A stretch of 14,543 nucleotides of DNA from Eubacteriales bacterium. Its GTDB lineage: Bacteria; Bacillota; Clostridia; Peptostreptococcales; Anaerovoracaceae. Below are positions 13,321 through 14,543 of this stretch, piece after piece. The notes under the pieces are model-generated. The model did not search any database and was not told where the DNA came from. It saw only the letters and a program-made list of their open reading frames with translations. The number at the start of each line of letters is the position of its first letter. Position 1 is the first letter of the stretch. Location: the NCBI GenBank assembly GCA_029098205.1, contig JAQXNW010000023.1, forward strand, positions 1-14,543, written 5' to 3'. The position numbers and the translations under genes were made by a program.

Positions 13321-13630
13321 CTTAAATTTCTCCTTTCAAAATACGATATAAGCGGCAGCCGGAAACCGATCTCCGGAACTTCCTCCGCTCTCTTTTTCTG
13401 ATGGTTGTATTATAAGATATACAAAGACTTTTGAAAATAGCGGACTTTGCAAATTGGTTTTAATAAATCGTATTAATACAAGAACAAAATTCTTCTTATA
13501 CAAAATGTCAAAGAAAATACAGATTCTTCATCCCGGCCTTGTAAAAACATGGTAAAATATAAAGAAATTCCGGCGGACTGCCAGCGGATTTTCCACTGTC
13601 GATCCCGGAAAGAACAGAAGGAGGCTTTTT
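13321..13630. promoter_or_regulatory. 310-bp divergent intergenic region with promoters and palindromes
   Basis: This stretch has no gene. Toward the HAD gene, TTTTCA (13432-13437) and a perfect TATAAT (13409-13414), both on the minus strand, are spaced 17 nt. Toward the LysR gene, an extended -10 TGGTAAAAT (13550-13558) is seen without a good -35. Between them lie a 10-bp palindrome GTATTAATAC (13470-13479) and a 5-5-5 inverted repeat AAGAA-CAAAA-TTCTT (13480-13494). Both are AT-rich and of the size of LysR-type operators. The stretch is clearly more AT-rich than the coding DNA around it. Confidence 0.5.
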
Positions 13631-14515
13631 ATGGACACACAAAAGCTGAACGCGCTTCTGCGATCCATCGAACTCGGAAGCTTTTCCGCGGCCGCGGAAG
13701 AACTTGGATTTACGCCCTCCGGCATCAGCCACATGGCCGCGGCTGTCGAGGACGAGCTTGGATATCCGTTGCTTCTTCGGGGAAGAAGCGGCGTTACTTT
13801 GACGAAGGACGGGAAGGAAATACTTCCCGCACTTCTGGCGTTAGCGAACGCGGAGAAGAATGTAGAGCAGCAGGCGTCCCGCGTACGGGGTCTTGTCAGC
13901 GGCCGGCTTAATATCGGCACCTATTCCAGCTTCTCGTTCCAATGCCTTCCGAAGATTCTGAAGGAGTTTCATGAAAAATATCCGGCTATAGAAATACAGC
14001 TGATGGAAGGCGTTCATGCCGAGCTGGACGACTGGATGCGCTCCACCAATATGGATTTCTGCATCTACAGCGAAGGAAAAAATTCTTCTCTCGAATGGTA
14101 CCCTCTTCTGGACGATCCGATGTATGCCGTCGTTCCTTTGAATCATCCTCTGGCGAAGCGGGACAAAATCGCTCCGAAGGAACTTGAATCGGAAACGTTT
14201 ATCATGCCCGGCCGATATAATGATATCGATGTGGTGAACGTCCTGAAGAAATTCGATGTGCATCCGAATATCCGGTACATGACCATTGAAAATTTCTCTG
14301 CGATCGCGATGATTGAGCAGGGTATGGGAGTCAGCATCATGAACCAGATGATCACCGCCTACCAGAAGGGGCAGGTCGCGATGATTCCGCTGGATCCTCC
14401 GCAGAAGATCACTTTGGGAATCGCGATCCCTTCCCTGAAGCACGCGTCGCCCGCCGCGAAGCAGATGATCGCATTTCTTCGGAAGGCTTATCCATATCCG
14501 AAAGAGAATTCCTAA
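13631..14515 (+). CDS. LysR-type transcriptional regulator (second), divergent from the HAD gene
   Basis: This is a 294-residue protein. The winged helix-turn-helix is at about 1-60: LNALLRSIELGSFSAAAEEL and FTPSGISHMAAAVEDELGYP, with TLTKDGKEIL closing the wing. The effector domain runs from about 92 to the end: GRLNIGTYSSFSFQCLPKIL, YAVVPLNHPLAKRD and a C-terminal IEQGMGVSIMN. The start is fixed by AAGGAGG 7 nt upstream of the ATG. It is transcribed away from the HAD hydrolase gene across a shared 310-bp control region, the classic arrangement of a LysR regulator and its target, so regulation of the HAD gene is likely but unproved. The effector is unknown. The window ends 28 nt after the TAA; no terminator can be judged. 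Confidence 0.94.
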   Translation: MDTQKLNALLRSIELGSFSAAAEELGFTPSGISHMAAAVEDELGYPLLLRGRSGVTLTKDGKEILPALLALANAEKNVEQQASRVRGLVSGRLNIGTYSSFSFQCLPKILKEFHEKYPAIEIQLMEGVHAELDDWMRSTNMDFCIYSEGKNSSLEWYPLLDDPMYAVVPLNHPLAKRDKIAPKELESETFIMPGRYNDIDVVNVLKKFDVHPNIRYMTIENFSAIAMIEQGMGVSIMNQMITAYQKGQVAMIPLDPPQKITLGIAIPSLKHASPAAKQMIAFLRKAYPYPKENS

Positions 14516-14543
14516 AATCGCCCCGCGGTCAAAGATCGTTCCT

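Noticed and set aside
13508..13920. Minus-strand frames over the start of the second LysR gene
   Set aside because: They are antisense to a clear LysR helix-turn-helix with an AAGGAGG start site.

Overview
The window reads as chromosomal DNA of a low-to-moderate GC Gram-positive anaerobe, most likely class Clostridia and probably near Lachnospiraceae. This is an inference. It rests on an FtsE-FtsX-M23 hydrolase-S41 protease gene set, a TrpR-like YerC regulator, strong AGGAGG-type ribosome sites, frequent GTG/TTG starts and a COG0523 metallochaperone. No rRNA, tRNA, CRISPR array, transposase or phage gene was seen.

Layout. The left edge holds the C-terminal part of a beta-hydroxyacid dehydrogenase on the plus strand. 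It converges on a minus-strand LysR regulator, and a ~100-nt nested hairpin lies between them. Every gene from there to 13,320 is on the minus strand. Read from right to left these are: a HAD-family hydrolase with a strong hairpin terminator; an orphan ParA/MinD-like protein with a damaged P-loop; a long presumed operon ftsE-ftsX-M23 hydrolase-recJ-S41 protease-yerC-(PPTase::RecX); a two-gene metal-GTPase operon ending in a terminator; a GIY-YIG protein; and the LysR gene. At the right end a second LysR gene on the plus strand is divergent from the HAD gene.

How the genes work together. FtsEX with the adjacent coiled-coil M23 hydrolase forms a recognisable division/elongation hydrolase module (compare PcsB, CwlO and EnvC in other bacteria). 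The S41 protease next to it would also act outside the membrane. RecJ sits inside this module, coupled to the S41 gene by a GTGA overlap. The operon then runs into yerC, which also has its own good promoter. It ends in one reading frame that joins a 4'-phosphopantetheinyl transferase to a RecX domain. The metal pair joins a His-rich COG0523 GTPase to a second, degenerate G3E-like GTPase carrying a DUF1980-like C-terminus. It has a structured leader of about 120 nt.

Most notable are the PPTase::RecX fusion, the GTPase::DUF1980-like fusion with its folded leader, the S41 protease that appears to lack its PDZ domain, and two long nested inverted repeats. All family calls are from motif reading alone; no search was run.
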